Assembly: GCF_963678635.1 (NCBI RefSeq)
Contig: NC_087066.1
Location: forward strand, 3,660,485 to 3,724,484
From: Symsagittifera roscoffensis
Taxonomy: Eukaryota; Xenacoelomorpha; Acoela; Convolutidae
DNA length: 64,000 bases
Direction of reading: 5' to 3'
Part shown: positions 11,551 to 22,044 of the stretch, piece after piece
How the letters are laid out: every line of letters starts with the position of its first letter
Numbering within the stretch: position 1 is the first letter of the stretch
The notes under the pieces: generated by a model
What the model saw: the letters and a program-made list of their open reading frames with translations, nothing else
Database searches by the model: none
What the model was told of the DNA's origin: nothing
Program-made: the position numbers and the translations under genes

Positions 11551-12689
11551 GCGGTGAGAAGATGAAGATTGAGAAAACGGCGGGCGACGAAAGTAGGAGA
11601 GATGAAACAAACCAAATCCTCGGGGAATGAGCAAGCGGCGACATCGAGAACAAGCGGCTCGAACAAACAGAAACCGGTGGAACCAATGCTATGTTCGACC
11701 AGGCAGCGAAGGCGAGTCATCAAAATGGGTAGCGTGATGATCAATCTCAATGAAAGAGAGTGGCGGGAAGAGTACGTTTAAAAGAACCCAAAGAGAGGGC
11801 CGGCATCTAAAACCGATAACATCAGTTTAAAACTTTTATGTAAGCTACAATTATTTTTATGCAACTCGATTTTTACCAGTGGTGTTCTGGTTGTTATAAA
11901 CTTTACATAAACTGGTCTAAAAAGTTTTGTGGTTGCCTCTATGACATAGAGACAAAATTAAGTTTATATGTAACGTCTTTGGTTTCGTCTGGGGACCTGC
12001 TGGATTGACCTTTTTGATCGATATATTGTCTGGCGCACACTGAAACAAAAAATTATAGAACAAAATTGCCTTTAGTTTCAACATATTCAACTCTGTGTTT
12101 TCACACAAAAATTAAGACATCTACTTTCTACCATGTATTTTAAAACATATGTGATTCCCATTTTAACTTATGTGACTTCAAATGTGACAATTTGAATGTT
12201 CAATTTTTAGAAGGGGAGGGTCAGTTTTTCTTCCGAAGGTTAATGAGTGATACCTCGAAGTTGTTAAAGTTTGAAAGTTATTGTTGTCTTGAGCTTAAAT
12301 TAGAAAAACAAATTCATCTGTGAGGATTTTTTGAAAGTTATGTGGGTTAGGAGACTGTCGTTTAGGCCAATTTAAGTTAAATAATGCGCAATATTTTTGA
12401 GATTTAAAATATTTTACAAATCGTTCCAAATTGTTTCAAGGATGCTTATTTGCCATAAATGATTTGTTAAAAGGAGCGTAATTTATCATTTTGTAAAAAA
12501 TGTAAATTTCACATCATATTAATACATTTAGTTTTTTTCATGTTAATACTGCTCCATAGATCTTTAAGGCAGTCGGTCGGAACATTCAGTGCTTCACCCT
12601 TATACGAGCAATCTTATTTTTCTTTTAGAGTGTATACTCGCTACTTAGTATCCGAGGCGGGCATACAATTTAGAGATCCGTAAAAACCG
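11551..12689. other. No gene recognised
   Basis: Basic or low-complexity short frames up to about 11,780, then AT-rich sequence. I see no domain, tandem repeat or inverted repeat. Confidence 0.4.
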
Positions 12690-13015
12690 TAAAGCCTTTT
12701 CAGCATTTATGAGATAAATTTGTGTCGTCTCTTTATGCATAAAATGGGAGTACAGTGTAAACATATTGATATTGACTTCAATTGACATATTTATTCTCTA
12801 TCAATGGTTTTTTCATTGATTAGTGCCAAACTCGGGGATTTGGAACATTACACAAACAGCAGAAATGAAGGTTTTAAAGTGCGGATATAAAAAGTGAAAA
12901 TTTTCATGAAATATTTTGTGGTTCGAGTGCTCTATTAAAGGTAGAACATTCACTAGTTAAAGATTTTTTCCGCAAGGGACCTCGCAAACATTTGCCACAA
13001 TTGATTTGTTAAAAG
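12690..13015 (+). repeat. Dispersed repeat, uninterrupted copy
   Basis: This matches the repeat at 59,240-60,545, in the same order and orientation. Shared landmarks are CGTCTC.TTATGCAT, ACAGTGTAAA, ATTAGTGCCAAACTCG, GGAACATTA, TTAAAGTGCGGATATAAA, TCATGAAATATT and TCCGCAAGGGACCTCGCAA. The right-hand copy is split by an inserted element (59,325-60,303), and this copy supplies the empty site. No coding capacity is evident. Confidence 0.8.
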
Positions 13016-14825
13016 GTTCTTACTTTTTCACTTTGTAAAAATTGTAAATTTCAGTTTAATTATTAAGTTTTTTCTTGAGCAGTCTGGATTAGTTCGTGTT
13101 ATTCAGTAGTGGCGCCGGCCAATTTAATTGAATAACTTTGCTTAAACTGTAAAAACTAGTAATTTTCGAATTACTTTAGTGATTTTTTTAAAGATTTTTT
13201 GTTGAGTCCGTTTTCCTAAGTCAACAATTTTGACTCCAATTTTGCTTTTCGCTTCTAGATTCATGAAACATACCACCATTTTGTAAAAGGAAGCGCCGAA
13301 ATAATTACGGGAAATTGTATTTCGGATTTCTTTTATTGTTAAGTTCGAAACACTCTAGAAAGGTATCGTCTGCTAACACACGAACAAATGTGTATAATCT
13401 CATGTTTTATCGATACAAAAGAAACACACCATTTTCTAGACAATGAAAATCTTTTTCGCATCAATTTGCATTTGGTTTCTTAAGAGTTTGGTTTTAGTGT
13501 TTTTAAACTCACGTATGCATATCTTTCATTTGAAAAAACTGTTGTCAGAAAGAATTCTGATTTTGTTATTTGTGTTGGAACTAAGATAGTTTCCTGGATG
13601 ATTTTTTAAGTCAACCTTCGTTAACATTTTAAACAGGTGGTTTTTTGAATAGTTACGCTAATGTCGTCGCTGTCCGGGGTTCGCGTCCCGATTCCAGATT
13701 TTCAAGTAGACGCCGTTGTTAACTACACGATCAAAATTAGTTTTGTTTAGTCAGGGTTTTTATGATCACAGAAAAATTGACAAACGATGACTTCCAAAAG
13801 CAATTCTCTGGAAATTATTTGTGATGCAGTCTGAACTACATTTTCGAGAATAAAATTTTCACAGTTATTTCCAAAAACTTCAAAAATAATTCTGAACATC
13901 CCGTGTACACCTAGCTAAAGCAAAAAAGCGCAAAAAATGGTGATTATAGTCATTGAACCAACTGCTTAAGAGCCTTTTCGTCTTGAACTCAAATGTGACT
14001 CAAATGCACCAACTAGCCGAATATCGAGTTCTGGTGAGGGATTTCCGTTCAAGAACAGGCAAAACTTCTGTGGATCCTAAAAAGGTATTGAAAAAAAAAA
14101 TTATTATTCAAAAAGCACATGCGGGAAAACAATTTAAATAAAAAATATATATCATCAAAAGTCCAAAAGAGAAGCCAAAAGCAGTCAAATTTTACAAAAT
14201 ACGATTCATTTTTAGTAAATTAGCAGTGTCAGTTATTCCGTTAGTTTTTTCTAGGGGGGTGAATCGAGCTTCACCTATATAACAATTGATCGCTTCGCGA
14301 GCAAAAAAAGTCTTTCAGACAAACCTGATGTGATAGTAGTAAAAGTCGTTTTGACATGTCAATTTTGCATAATTGAGTGCTAGTAGAAAATGGCGTCTAC
14401 GGGAAGTCTACTGGAATTCCCAAACAGTCTACAGTGAAATTCTAAATGAGCTGAAATCGCTGAACAAAGTTTCATCTTATCTCAATCGATATTACAATAT
14501 TTTTCAATGAAACCTTTAAACTCAAGAATCAAACAAGAACTTCGACCATAGCCCGAAAGAGGTGATGGTTGTACAGGATGCTCCCCCACATGTGGCAAGT
14601 ACAAATAATATTACTCAAAACATTGGAATACTGAAATGGGGATCAGCTGATGTGCTCAATCTATTGTCATAATTTTAAAAAAACATATGAATTAGACTAT
14701 TACTATCCTATTAGTACCCTAAAAATCTCAAGTATTTCCATGTTGGGCTTACAAGTGATTCATCTGACAAAGTGCTTGTGAGTACTGAAGAGATTGTCCG
14801 CCCGTGTTGAGGTCATGCCCAGCCT
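13016..14825. other. No gene recognised
   Basis: AT-rich. One 62-residue frame (13,953-14,141) has no recognisable motif. A B-box-like GGTTCGCGTCC occurs at about 13,678, but no tRNA fold surrounds it. Confidence 0.4.
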
Positions 14826-15190
14826 TTGGGGGTAGCGCTGCATCCGGATTCAGGCCCACATTGCATAGTCGCGCCGAGAGTTTGAGAAAATCTGGACATG
14901 AGTCGCGCAGTGGGTCGCGACAGTCTGGACATACCAAAATATGATCGCAAAATAGAAGAAATGGGTCGCGCGGAGGTCTGGACAAACCAAGTTTGGTCGC
15001 GAAAGTCTAGACAAGGGTCGCGAAAGTCTGTGTCCAGACTTTCGCGTTTTATTTCGAGACATCCGCGACCAAACTTTGGTATGCCCATACTTTGGCGACC
15101 CACGCGCGACTGATGTCCAGATTTTCCAGACTCAAACTCTCGGGGCGACTATGCAATTGGGGTCTGAATCCAGATGCAGCGCGACTCTTG
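14826..15190. repeat. Imperfect large foldback in the satellite block
   Basis: The left arm (about 14,826-15,028) is an imperfect reverse complement of about 15,036-15,190. Paired landmarks include CATCCGGATTCAG / CTGAATCCAGATG, GTCGCGCCGAGAGTTTGAG / CTCAAACTCTCGGGGCGAC and GACCAAACTTTGG / CCAAGTTTGGTC. The centre is a perfect hairpin, CGCGAAAGTCTG then 4 nt then its complement (about 15,019-15,046). The right arm runs straight into the 109-bp tandem units. Confidence 0.7.
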
Positions 15191-15955
15191 ACGCGACTCA
15201 CGTTCCGACTTTCCAGACCTTATGTCGAGACTTTTCAGACTCATACTCTCGGCGCGACTCTGCAACTTGGTTCTGAATCCGGATGCGGCGCGACCCTTTG
15301 CGCTACTTATCTTCACACTTTCCAGACCTTATTTCCAGACTTTCCAAACTTAAACTCTCGGTGCGACTCCGCAATTTGGTTCTGAATCCGGATGCGGCGC
15401 GACCCTTTGCGCTACTTATCTTCACACTTTCCAGACCTTATGTCCAGACTTTCCAAACTTAAACTCTCGGTGCGACTCCGCAATTTGGTTCTGAATCCGG
15501 ATGCGGCGCGACCCTTTGCGCTACTTATCTTCACACTTTCCAGACCTTATGTCCAGACTTTCCAAACTTAAACTCTCGGTGCGACTCCGCAATTTGGTTC
15601 TGAATCCGGATGCGGCGCGACCCTTTGCGCTACTTATCTTCCCACTTTCCAGACCTTATGTCCAGACTTTCCAAACTTAAACTCTCGGTGCGACTCCGCA
15701 ATTTGGTTCTGAATCCGGATGCGGCGCAACCCTTGGCGCTACTCATCTTCACACTTTCCAGACCTTATGTCCAGACTTTCCAAACTCAAACTCTCGGTGC
15801 GACTATGCAATTGGGGTCTGAATCCGGATGCAGCGCGACCCTTGACGCGACTCATGTTCCGACTTTCCAGACCTTATGTCGAGACTTTTCAGACTCAAAC
15901 TCTCGGCCCGACTCCGCAATTTGGTTCTGAATCCGGATGTGGCGCGAGCCGCGGC
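15136..15955. repeat. Tandem array, 109-bp unit, eight copies
   Basis: The unit start ACTCTCGG recurs at 15136, 15245, 15354, 15463, 15572, 15681, 15790 and 15899, exactly 109 bp apart. The middle four units are almost identical. Each contains CTGAATCCGGATGC, a GCGCGACCCTT segment and two CCAGAC motifs. The array is far more GC-rich than its surroundings. Because 109 is not a multiple of three, open frames across it drift between reading frames, so they are artefacts rather than genes. Confidence 0.9.
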
Positions 15956-16249
15956 TGAACTCGTGGCGCAACCATGTTGGATACGGCGCGACTTTTGCGA
16001 CCAAGACGGAGACGTTGGACAGAAAAAAAATGTACGCATTTTTGACGCTTATTGCTTTTGCCGCATCCACTTTGGTCTTTAAAGTCGCTCCGTTTCTCTT
16101 TCGGTCGCGAGAAATTGATTCTTGGTCGCGCTGTCTCCGTTTTTGTCTGGAAAATTGAGCAGTGTCCATCTTGCTTCTGAAAAATGCGCCGTATCCGCCT
16201 GGGTCTTGGTAACCTCCGTTCCGATTGCTAAAGTCATGCCACAACTTCC

Positions 16250-16640
16250 ACGTTGGCGAATGACGCCGTCTCAGCGCCGTCTCCGCCTTGGTCTGAAAAG
16301 TCGCGCCGTCTCTGGCTCGAACTGCAAAGTCGCACCGTCTCTGGCTCGAACTGCAAAGTCGCACCGTCTCCGCCTTGGCGTGGAAAGTCGCGCCGTCTCC
16401 ACAAGAAATGCGAAAAGCGCGCTCCTCCAACGACGGTCGCGATTAATTGATTCGTGATCGCGCCGTCTCCGCCTCGGTCTGGAAGGTCGCGCCGTCTGGT
16501 CTCCATCTCGGTCGCTAAAATTTGTAATTGAGTCGCGCCGTTCCCACCTCGGTCTTGGAAGTCTTGAAAAACTTCTTCTCAGTCGCGCCGTCTCCATCTC
16601 GGTCTGGAAAACCTGCAAATGGATGAATTTGATTGCGCCG
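16250..16640. repeat. GC-rich minisatellite, 29-bp units
   Basis: Units begin with CGTCTC followed by GGCTCGAACTG or CGCCTTGG/TCGG, then AAAGTCGCGC. Perfect 29-bp spacing is seen at 16307, 16336 and 16365, with degenerate units on either side. It shares the TCGCG...TCTGGA vocabulary of the adjacent satellite. GC content is much higher than the window average. Confidence 0.75.
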
Positions 16641-16973
16641 GTCGCGCCGTTTCCGTAGCCGCAGTGTCGCTCTATATCCAACTTGATAGCGAAAATTATG
16701 CCTGAGTTTTTCGATCGCGAAAGTCTGGAAATGGTAAATATTGAATGCGAGACTCTAGACATACCAAATATGAGTAGCAAAATTTTGTTCGCGCCACCTC
16801 CGCTTGGATCGCAAAAGTCGCTACGGATCATCATGGTCACGAAATTCTGGAAATGTCAAGTTTTGGTCAGGGTCTGGACAGCCAAATTTTGTCGCGAAAG
16901 TCTGAATATTTCTCTGGGACCTCGATCACGGCGGGTACAGTCAAAAAGTAATCGGATGACTCTATAAGCCGGG
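16641..16973. repeat. Tail of satellite block next to the Maverick
   Basis: Contains AGACTCTAGACATACCAAATATGA, CGCGAAAGTCTG and similar phrases also found in inverted form near 14,900-15,040. The satellite-related block may therefore span about 14,830-16,930 with related ends. The last 40 bp before the Maverick include a TATAAG motif (16,963-16,968) that may belong to an old LTR (see 57,203-57,493). Confidence 0.45.
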
Positions 16974-16979
16974 AGCGCT
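16974..16979. repeat. Maverick target-site duplication, left (AGCGCT)
   Basis: AGCGCT directly precedes the left terminus AGTAGTATATG and is repeated directly after the right terminus at 57,197-57,202. A 6-bp duplication is the known signature of Maverick/Polinton integration. The sequence is its own reverse complement, so it could also be read as part of the inverted repeats. The six bases outside it do not match, so I prefer the duplication reading. Confidence 0.8.
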
Positions 16980-17460
16980 AGTAGTATATGTTGGGGCTAA
17001 AGTGGGGGGGGGGACGTGGGTGACCCCCATGTATTAAGATAGGGAACAGATCATCCGGTCACCCAGCTATGTTTTTGGATTTGGTACAGAAACTACAAAG
17101 TATTAGGATAGGGAATAGCAATGGTAAGGTTTTATGGTTTGTGTGATGGTAAGATACTGTTAGTTATCAAAAATTAATTACATGTAGGTTGTGTAATGGA
17201 GGTTAAGCAATTATTTTTTTGTTTCATAGTAATTTAGTGGTAAGAGCTTTTGGGTAAAAACTTGGAGTTTTTGTCACAAAAATTGAAAATTTTTCAAAAA
17301 AATTCTAAAACACGATCAGATTTGTTATAATTCGATCTAATAACAATTTTTTAGATACCCTTAATATTTATCTAATTGAATTTATTCTGAAACCTACTGA
17401 AACATCAAAAAAAGTCAAATTTTTGGAGAAAAAAAATCAAATTACAAAAAAATATATATA
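16980..17460 (+). repeat. Maverick left terminal inverted repeat
   Basis: Matches the complement of 56,640-57,196. Landmarks in order are AGTAGTATATGTTG, a G9-10 run, GATCATCCGGTCA, CCAATGGTAAGG-type, GTGGTAAGAG, AACTTGGAGTTTTTGTCA, GTTATAATTCGATCTAATAAC and GAAACCTACT. Several deletions make it shorter than the right repeat, including loss of a segment that is kept in the internal copy at 20,792-21,245. Confidence 0.88.
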
Positions 17461-17640
17461 AACCACTGCATCGTATAGTAAACTTACTGCCATAATTTTC
17501 ACTTACAATAAAAATAACTACACGTTTACATTAAATTACTTATAAAATTTAAAACATGTACATCATGGTACATCATGAAAATTTTTCAAGTTTGTCTGGT
17601 AAAATTTAAAAAGAAGAAATGCTGAAAAAATAGCGTCAAA

Positions 17641-17911
17641 TCAACACAAATTATCAGTTTTTTGTAGCTTTCGAGGAACCATTCGCCAATATTTTTGTTA
17701 GAGAAGAATAAATTGATCTTTTTTGACCCAAAGAATTAGCAAAGTATTAAGTTTTGTCCAATTGAGCTACCAAGATCCAGTGCTCCCCTCTATCATTGCT
17801 TGGAGCTGAATTTGTTAGTTGAGGTACTTTATCACATGGGTAAGATCCCATGTACTTGAACCTGAGTTAACGAATTCTTTCAATAATTTGCAGTAAAGAA
17901 AAACTATCCAT
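17641..17911 (-). pseudogene. Maverick adenain-like cysteine protease, copy A (broken)
   Basis: Capsid-maturation protease of the adenovirus type. The minus strand starts MDSFSLLQIIERIR, then a stop, and further on shows RGEHWILVAQ with the catalytic His. The position of the acidic residue is changed (FANSLG instead of FAD.LG), and the frame shifts before the TDNLC motif carrying the catalytic Cys. An in-frame TGA follows that Cys, as in the other two copies. With two internal stops and an altered catalytic acid it is inactive. Confidence 0.8.
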
Positions 17912-18077
17912 CTTTGCAATTTTTAGCTGATTTACATCTAAAACAAAAAAATAGATAGTTTGATGTAGTAACTCAGGGTGAAAAAAAAGTCACTGACTTA
18001 CGCGCATTTATGTATTGAATCAACAAAGTCCCATACACAAAAATTTTGAACTGGACAAAGGTGATTGAATACTGTTT

Positions 18078-18284
18078 TTAGTGTAGGTTGAAGAAATTTC
18101 TTCGGTTTTTAATTAAACAGCATTCATTATCTGCTTTTTTTGGAGGTTTAGGTCTGAAGAAAAACAAAATACATAGTACAGAGACAATAACAAAGAAAAG
18201 TCCCAAAAAAATCACAATACTTTTATAGGGATCTGAAAACTCTAAGAACTTAAAAATTTTTAGCGACTGTTCCGATTTTGTCAT
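18078..18284 (-). CDS. Small single-span membrane protein of Maverick, copy A
   Basis: 68 residues: a charged N-terminus, one strongly hydrophobic helix (about residues 22-43, with IVIFLGLFFVIVSVLCILFFF), then a basic RPKPPKK segment and a short polar tail. It lies between the capsid and protease genes and is conserved in copy C, so it is probably a real gene of this Maverick lineage and not a chance frame. A virion or membrane role is possible, but no homologous family is recognised. Confidence 0.6.
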   Translation of the reverse strand: MTKSEQSLKIFKFLEFSDPYKSIVIFLGLFFVIVSVLCILFFFRPKPPKKADNECCLIKNRRNFFNLH

Positions 18285-18289
18285 TTTGA

Positions 18290-19075
18290 ACTTTTGATAG
18301 TCTTTCTCCCAAGACTATCACTTTCGTTACTTGCTCCAAGGGAAACTGCAAAAAAAACATTTCTTATCTCAAGTTTTCTCCACAAGGTTCTGGATAATGA
18401 AACTGTTCAGCTACATCCTGTAATGAAGTCAAGTCAAAAACTAGAATATAGTGAGTTTGAAAATCTTCCGTAGGAAGAGCTGGGAAATCTTAGTTAAACT
18501 GCATTGCTTTCATTGTTGTAACATAAGGACGACAAGGAGAAGTTGTATCCAATGAAACAATTGCTCTTCCACCCCGAAAAACTCTTAGCTCTCATAAATG
18601 AAATCGCTGATAGGGAATACTTCTTGTGTGTAAGATGACATAATAATTTTCAAAACTGGGATTGAATTTGTAAAAGCTAAAATGAAGAATTTGTAAACGC
18701 CCCATACGGAAAATGACTTCGGTTTGTTTACTCATTTTATATTGTCAAAAGTGTAGGTAAGTTTGTTTGTGGTTCTTCCTTCGAATCTTCCTTAGATTAT
18801 GCTTTTTGTGCTGCTTTTTCTTTTTAAAAGCCTCAAACAATGTTCCTTTGAATAATTAAAGCTTTGAACTAAGATGGGTATCACGCATATCCAAGTAGAA
18901 ATTACTATTCTTTTCAAATTCAAACTCAATACTGCTTTCATCCAGAGAAGTACTAGGGAATACTTTTTGTGTGTAAGATGATATAATTGTTTCAAAAACT
19001 GGGACTTTATCAAAAATCTCCAATGAAGAAATTGTAAAAGCCCCGTACCGAAAATGACTTTGGTTTGTTTACTCA
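18290..19075 (-). pseudogene. Maverick major capsid protein, copy A (rearranged)
   Basis: Fragments of a double-jelly-roll capsid protein. The C-terminal part (about 18,540-18,290) matches the copy C segment with VFDLTSLQDVAEQLHYPE. The central part is deleted. The junction at about 18,622 leads into an N-terminal piece (18,622-18,740) that includes the MSKQTKV start. A second full N-terminal piece then follows (18,760-19,075). The N-terminus is thus partly duplicated in tandem and the middle is missing, so the copy is dead. Its start codon overlaps the stop of the upstream basic-protein gene (ATGA). Confidence 0.75.
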
Positions 19076-19443
19076 TTTTATATTGTCAAAAGTGTCTCTG
19101 CGAGAGCGACTGTTTTTTGATCTACTTTTACGAGAAATGGCTCTTCTTGTTCTACGCTTAGATTTCTTTTTTGAACATCCCAATTGTTTCCGAAATGTTT
19201 TTGTACCCGCATCTTTCGCAAGTGTTTTGAGTTTTTTGTGTCCACTAAGAACTTCCCCAATCTCTGGAGTAGCGATTTCAACCAAATCTGCCCCCAAATC
19301 GTTTCGCAGCTGGAACTATACATTTTTTTAATGAAGCGGATTGCAGTTCTCCCAAGAGTTTGTGCAAGAGCTCCAAAACCTCTTCCAAATTGTCCTGCAG
19401 GTCCTCGAAAAACAGGGAAATCAGCTGAGTTTTGAGTAACCAT
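19073..19443 (-). pseudogene. Maverick small basic core-like protein (PX-like), copy A
   Basis: Starts MVTQNSADFPVFRG, continues with GRGFGALAQTLGRTAIRFIKK, and in a second frame ends with an R/K/S-rich tail (KSKRRTRRAISRKSRSKN). The strongly basic C-terminus and position between penton and major capsid genes suggest a DNA-binding virion core or entry-type accessory protein, as in adenovirus minor core proteins. This role is inference. A frameshift near the middle splits it. The last codons overlap the capsid start. Confidence 0.6.
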
Positions 19444-19479
19444 TTTGAATGAAGCTTAAATCAAAAATAATTATTCGAA

Positions 19480-20640
19480 ATCTTGCGGAACAAGAGAACA
19501 ACTTGAGCAATTCCTAAAAAATCAAAATGAACTTTTTCGCCGGCATTAGCTCTTAGTTCTATCTTGATAATATGGAAAGAGTTTTTCAATAGTTTTTCAA
19601 ACTGTATTTTTGTAAAAGACTGATAATTCATGTACTGTCCGGTAGAAATTATATCTCCACTTTTTACTTTAGAGATGGCTGGAATAAACGCAATAAGGGA
19701 GTTTTTGTATCACCGACTATGTTATATTCTATAATATCACTATTATATCATCAAAGAATGTATTCTTATAAAGTCGTAAGAATACTGCGAAAAAAGTGAT
19801 CCTTTTCCTTTCATCATAAACGCTGTTTGATTTTGTTCTAAATCACGACTAAAAATGTGACTCAAGTTGGAACTTTGAATAATAAACACTGATTGGTTCT
19901 CAGGTAAATGAACGGCGACTTTTTGAGTAATTTTGTCTACAGATACATAGGTTCCGTCATTTTGTTGTTCATGGCTACAGTTATATCAACAATACTTGGA
20001 TATAACCCTAGTTCAACATGCATCGGTACAATCTTTCTTTTCTCCTCAGAAACTTCTCTACTATCTACGAATGTAAACTTTCCCTCTGTAACATTTTGGT
20101 ACAAAAAAGGGTATGATATTTCTGAAACAGCAATCTCCCATGTCATGTGCTGGGTGAGATGTAGAATTTCATTCGCTATACTAAGAGCAACCAACATTTG
20201 CATCAGAGGCACAAGATCCAAATGGCGATCCCTCGGCGTTGAGGACGGTTACACACTTGGAATGGCATTCTAAAAATTCACACGCTGTTAACAGGGGCTT
20301 TCATTGCGCATAACTGACTCCTATGATATTAGAATTTCGACACCATTTGCATAATATTTCGAAGAATATGAGATGTTTGAAGATAAAAACACAGGATGAC
20401 AACTGTGAACAAGCAATGAAAAACTTTTCCTTGCACCATTCGAAACCAATTTATTTTGATTTTAATTTGAAGAGAAAGATTGATAATGAAAAAAAAGCAA
20501 TCTCCCATTCTCCTTTCGAGTGTACTTGTTCGGGTAGAAAGTTTGGAAAAGAACTATTCATTATTCGGATAACATTTAAAACAAGCGTTGGAAACTGACT
20601 CGTTGGAAAAGTAAAAACGTTGGAAAAGTAAAAGAATCCA
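19480..20640 (-). pseudogene. Maverick penton-like minor capsid protein, copy A (broken)
   Basis: Homologous to the cleaner copy at 25,367-25,933. The N-terminal piece (about 20,640-20,509) is separated from the rest by a 355-bp insert (20,142-20,496). The body contains an AVSEISYPFLYQNVTEGKFTFVDSREVSEEKRKIVPMHVELGLYPSI pattern, here with the same order and composition. The C-terminal part (19,690-19,480) is in another frame. Single-jelly-roll penton proteins form capsid vertices in this virus-like group. Confidence 0.75.
20142..20496. other. 355-bp insert in penton copy A, flanked by a 12-bp repeat
   Basis: GCAATCTCCCAT occurs at 20,130-20,141 and again at 20,497-20,508. The other three penton copies have this site once and no insert. 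The inserted sequence has no clear coding content, terminal inverted repeat or poly-A. It could be a small transposon with an unusually long duplication or filler DNA copied during break repair. Confidence 0.65.
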
Positions 20641-20669
20641 TGACAATTTATGTACTAAAAAATGATTCA

Positions 20670-20791
20670 CCTTTAATTTGAACAATTTCTTAGCTCTTTT
20701 TCGTAAAACTTTCCCAGAATTTCTTCTTTGTCGAGATCTTTGATGATGTATGTAGGAGGTAATTTAGTAAATATTGTCGAAATTTCAAAAA
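20670..20791 (-). pseudogene. Maverick integrase C-terminal fragment, copy A
   Basis: About 120 bp match the end of the integrase gene in copies B and B' (TPPTYIIKDL-type tail and terminal codons). It stops abruptly at about 20,791, where sequence jumps into an internal copy of the terminal repeat. This junction marks the end of left-arm copy A. Confidence 0.7.
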
Positions 20792-21245
20792 CAAGTATTA
20801 GGACAGGGAATACCAATGGTAAGGTTTTATGGTTTGTGTGAAGGTAAGATAATTGTTAGAAAAACGAATTTTTCTTTTGGATTATGTAATGAAATCTTTG
20901 TTTTTTTTGCAAAAATTTCGGCGCTGGTTATCTAATTGTAAGTTATCAAAAGTTAATTACGTATAAGTTGTGTAATGGAGGTTATGCAATAATTTTTTTG
21001 TTTCATGGTAATTTAGTGGTAAGAGCTTTTGGGTAAAAACTTGGAGTTTTTGTCACAAAAATTGAAAATTTTTCAAAAAAACAACAAAACACGATAAGAT
21101 TTGTTATAAAGCGATCTAATAACAATTTTTTAGATACACTTAAGGTCTATCTAATTGAATCTATTTTGAAACCTACTGAAACATTAAAAAAGTCAAATTT
21201 TTGGAAAAAAAGTTAAATTACAAAAAATATATATAAATCACTGCA
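20792..21245 (+). repeat. Internal copy of Maverick terminal repeat (start of arm copy B)
   Basis: Matches the left terminal repeat from about base 120 inward (AGTATTAGGACAGGGAATACC, ATGGTAAGGTTTTATGG, GTGGTAAGAGCTTTTGG and so on). It keeps a TTTCGGCGCTGGTTATCTAATTG segment that is deleted from the left end but present in the right terminal repeat (GATAACGGGCGCCGGAAATT). The terminal 120 bases are missing, so this end cannot transpose by itself. Confidence 0.85.
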
Positions 21246-21405
21246 TCGTATAGTAAACTTACTGCCATATTTTTCACTTATAAAAAATATAACTACACAT
21301 TTACATTAAATTAGTTATGAAATTCAAAACATGCACATCATGAAAAATATTCAAGTTTGTCTGGTAGAATTTAAAAAGAAGAAAAGATGAAAAAATAGCG
21401 TCAAA

Positions 21406-21678
21406 TCAACACAAATTATCAGTTTTTTGTAGCTTTCGAGGAACCATTCGCCAATACTTTTTTGTTAGAAAAGAATAAAATGATCTTTTTTGACCCAAAA
21501 AATCCGCAAAGTAGTAAGTTTTGTCCGATTGAGCTACCATGATCCAAAGCTCCCCTCTATCATTGCTTGGAGCTGATTTTGTTAGTTGAGGTACTTTATC
21601 ACAGGGGTAAGATCCCATGTACTTGAACCTGAGTTCACGAATTCTTTCAACAATTTGCAGTAGTAAAAAACTATCCAT
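21406..21678 (-). pseudogene. Maverick cysteine protease, copy B (truncated by TGA)
   Basis: A 90-residue frame from MDSFLLLQIVERIRELRF to QKTDNLC. It includes RGELWIMVAQ, where the catalytic His of the family is replaced by Leu, and YYFADFLGQKR with the acidic residue kept. The TGA comes directly after the catalytic-type Cys, and the downstream bases still read as the hydrophobic helix expected in the family (DAIFSAFLLFKF). It is a decayed enzyme with a lost His and a premature stop. Confidence 0.82.
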
Positions 21679-21825
21679 TTTTGCAATTGTTAGCTGTTTA
21701 CATCTAAAACAAAAAAAAGATAGTTTGATATTGTAATTCAGGGTGAAAAAAAGTCACTGACTTACGAGCATTTGTGTATTGATTCATCAAAGTCCCATAC
21801 ACAAAACTTTTGAACTGGACAAAGC

Positions 21826-22044
21826 TTATTGAATACTGTTTTTAGTGTAGGTTGAAGAAATTTCTTCGGTTTTCAAATAAACAGCATTAGTTATCTGCTT
21901 TTTCTGGAGGTTTAGGTCTGAAGAAAAACAAAATACAATTAGGCCTGAAAACTCTAAAAACTTAGAAAACTCTATTTTAGCGACTGTTCCGATTTTGTCA
22001 TCATGAACTTTGATAGTCTTTCTCCCAAGACTATCACTTTCCAT
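21826..22044 (-). pseudogene. Small membrane protein of Maverick, copy B (deleted)
   Basis: Compared with copies A and C, the hydrophobic segment is removed by a deletion of about 50 bp and the frame is shifted. The flanking codons (KFLEFSG and the tail before the stop) remain recognisable. Confidence 0.6.

Noticed and set aside
13665-13705. B-box-like GGTTCGCGTCC, possible tRNA gene
   Set aside because: No matching A box, acceptor stem or anticodon arm could be folded around it. The T-arm pairing is imperfect.
15076-15958. Overlapping open frames of 66-106 residues in the GC-rich block
   Set aside because: They arise from 109-bp tandem units whose length is not a multiple of three, so every frame stays open by chance. 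Repeats of the same peptide in several frames are not a protein.
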